Source: Lysobacterales bacterium
GTDB taxonomy: Bacteria > Pseudomonadota > Gammaproteobacteria > Xanthomonadales > Xanthomonadaceae
Assembly: GCA_015655035.1 (NCBI GenBank)
Contig: JAATFS010000434.1
Span: 1-6,000, forward strand
Reading direction: 5' to 3'
Length of the DNA stretch: 6,000 nt
Shown here: positions 4,358 to 6,000 of the stretch, in pieces
How the letters are laid out: each line of letters opens with the position of its first letter
Numbering within the stretch: the stretch's first letter is position 1
Made by a program: the position numbers and the translations under genes
The notes under the pieces: model-generated
Seen by the model: only the letters and a program-made list of their open reading frames with translations
Databases searched by the model: none
What the model was told of the DNA's origin: nothing

Positions 4358-6000
4358 TCAGTAGACGCGCGGCTTGGGCGGCACTACGTCCACGTCCTTG
4401 CTCAACGTGTACATATGCACCGGCCGGTAGTCGAACTCGCACTTGCCCTTGTCGTCCACCTTTACCAGCGTGTGCTTGTGCCAGTTGACGTCGTCGCGAT
4501 CAGGGAAGTCCTCATGCGCGTGCGCGCCGCGGCTTTCCTTGCGTTGTTCGGCCGAATTGATCGTCGCCACCGCGTTGAGCAACAGATTGTTCAACTCGTA
4601 GGTTTCGATAAGGTCCGAGTTCCACACCAGCGAGCGGTCGGACACCTTGACGTCCTCGAACGTGGCGAAGATCTCGGCCATCTTGTCGACGCCTTCCTGC
4701 AGCGTCTTGCTGGTCCGGAACACGGCTGCATCGGACTGCATGGTGCGCTGCATCTTGTCGCGAATCACCGAAGTCGGCGTCGAGCCGTTCGCGTTGCGCA
4801 GCTTGTCCAGCAAGCCCAGCGCCTTGTCGCAGGCGTCCGACGGCAGCGACTTGTGCGGCGCGTTGGTCTTGATCGTCGCCGCGCAGCGATTGGCCACTGC
4901 ACGACCGAACACCACCAGGTCGAGCAACGAGTTGGAACCCAGGCGGTTGGCGCCGTGGACCGACACGCAGGCCGCCTCGCCGATGGCGTACAGGCCCGGC
5001 ACCACCGCGTCCGGATCGTCGCCGACCTTGCGCACCACTTCGCCGTGGTAGTTGGTGGGGATGCCGCCCATGTTGTAGTGGACGGTCGGGATCACCGGAA
5101 TCGGCTGCTTGTGCACGTCGACGCCGGCAAAGATCCGCGCGCTCTCGGCAATGCCCGGCAGCTTCTCGTCGATCACGCCCGGGCCAAGATGGGTCAGGTC
5201 GAGCAGGATGTGATCCTTGTGCTCGCCAACGCCGCGGCCTTCGCGGATCTCCACGGTCATCGAACGCGACACCACGTCGCGCGAGGCCAGATCCTTGTAG
5301 TGAGGCGCATAGCGCTCCATGAAACGCTCGCCGTTGCTGTTGCGCAGGATGCCGCCTTCGCCGCGCACGCCTTCGGTGATCAGGCAGCCGGCACCATAGA
5401 TGCCGGTCGGGTGGAACTGCACGAACTCCATGTCCTGCATCGGCAGGCCGGCGCGCATCACCAGGCCGCCGCCATCACCGGTACAGGTATGTGCGGAGGT
5501 CGCGCTGAAGTACGCACGACCATAGCCACCGGTGGCCAGCACCACGCCATGGGCCCGGAACAGATGCAACGAACCTTCGGCCATGTCCAGTGCGAGCACG
5601 CCCCGACAGACACCTTCTTCATCAAAGATCAGGTCGAGTGCGAAGTACTCGATCATGAAGCGGGCGTTATGCGCCAGCGACTGCTGATACAGCGTATGCA
5701 GCATGGCGTGACCGGTACGGTCGGCTGCGGCACAGGTACGCTGCGCCGACGGGCCTTCGCCGTACTTGGTGGTCATGCCGCCGAACGGACGCTGGTAGAT
5801 CTTGCCTTCCTCGGTACGCGAGAACGGCACGCCGTAGTGCTCCAGCTCGATGATCGCCGGAATGGCCTCGCGGCACATGTATTCGATCGCGTCCTGGTCG
5901 CCCAGCCAATCCGAACCCTTGATGGTGTCGTAGAAGTGGTAGCGCCAATCGTCTTCGCCCATGTTGCCCAGCGCGGCGGAGATGCCGCCCTGCGCGGCCA
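4358..6000 (-). CDS. sdhA: Succinate dehydrogenase flavoprotein subunit SdhA (N-terminus off right edge)
   Basis: The catalytic subunit of complex II, oxidising succinate to fumarate with covalently bound FAD. The frame is open through position 6000; in-window protein begins AAQGGISAALGNMGEDDWRYHFYDTIKGSDW, so about 50 residues are missing, including the Rossmann dinucleotide motif and the FAD-linking histidine just before AAQGG. Counting from the methionine at 5962, active-site groups are present: HPTG (H184), TEG (T196, E197), SRDVV (R228), VHYNMGG (H295) and GANRLGSNSLLDLVVFG (R340), matching E. coli H242, T254/E255, R286, H354 and R399. The C-terminus RGAHAHEDFPDRDDVNW...PPKPRVY is typical of the proteobacterial enzyme. 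The 546 residues seen plus the missing part fit the usual 590-600. The methionine at 5962 is internal, not the start. sdhC and sdhD are expected upstream. Confidence 0.97.
   Translation of the reverse strand, partial: AAQGGISAALGNMGEDDWRYHFYDTIKGSDWLGDQDAIEYMCREAIPAIIELEHYGVPFSRTEEGKIYQRPFGGMTTKYGEGPSAQRTCAAADRTGHAMLHTLYQQSLAHNARFMIEYFALDLIFDEEGVCRGVLALDMAEGSLHLFRAHGVVLATGGYGRAYFSATSAHTCTGDGGGLVMRAGLPMQDMEFVQFHPTGIYGAGCLITEGVRGEGGILRNSNGERFMERYAPHYKDLASRDVVSRSMTVEIREGRGVGEHKDHILLDLTHLGPGVIDEKLPGIAESARIFAGVDVHKQPIPVIPTVHYNMGGIPTNYHGEVVRKVGDDPDAVVPGLYAIGEAACVSVHGANRLGSNSLLDLVVFGRAVANRCAATIKTNAPHKSLPSDACDKALGLLDKLRNANGSTPTSVIRDKMQRTMQSDAAVFRTSKTLQEGVDKMAEIFATFEDVKVSDRSLVWNSDLIETYELNNLLLNAVATINSAEQRKESRGAHAHEDFPDRDDVNWHKHTLVKVDDKGKCEFDYRPVHMYTLSKDVDVVPPKPRVY

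Noticed and set aside
1..6000. A novel defence, mobile or biosynthetic system
   Set aside because: Apart from the intergenic repeat, all supported genes are conserved housekeeping families in a sensible order. I saw no integrase, transposase, tRNA, CRISPR array or compositional break.

Overview
The window reads as chromosomal core sequence of a GC-rich gammaproteobacterium, most likely Xanthomonas or a close relative in the Xanthomonadaceae. This rests on protein character, high GC at wobble positions, and a GGGATTN-type intergenic repeat that I recall as typical of Xanthomonas genomes. I could not run a database search. Every gene I can support lies on the minus strand, so transcription runs from position 6000 towards 1.

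Region by region, in transcription order: sdhA (succinate dehydrogenase flavoprotein, N-terminus beyond the right edge) ends at 4358. The 102-bp gap to sdhB is almost filled by an imperfect inverted repeat built of GGGATTN heptads (4266-4351). sdhB (4255-3473) encodes the iron-sulfur subunit. A 126-bp gap with three inverted repeats follows, then sdhE (3346-3086), the small flavinylation factor for SdhA. sdhE overlaps a gene for a YgfX-like two-helix membrane protein (3135-2683). Next come lolC (2659-1418) and lolD (1425-685), overlapping by 8 bp; these are the permease and ATPase of the lipoprotein-release ABC transporter. After about 300 bp without a convincing gene, the N-terminal part of comEC (DNA-uptake channel) runs off the left edge.

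How they fit together: SdhA and SdhB form the soluble catalytic part of complex II, which oxidises succinate to fumarate and passes electrons to quinone. SdhE helps attach FAD to SdhA, and YgfX is its usual genomic partner. LolC and LolD move outer-membrane lipoproteins from the inner membrane to LolA. Only one LolC/E-type permease gene is seen, it carries the LolC 'hook', and no lolE follows lolD. This suggests a homodimeric LolF-type system. ComEC would take single-stranded DNA through the inner membrane.

I found no undescribed multigene system. The points most worth a second look are the heptad inverted repeat inside the sdh operon, the single-permease Lol arrangement, two substitutions in an otherwise canonical SdhB cluster motif, and the sdhE/ygfX overlap. 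The long plus-strand reading frames are antisense shadows.
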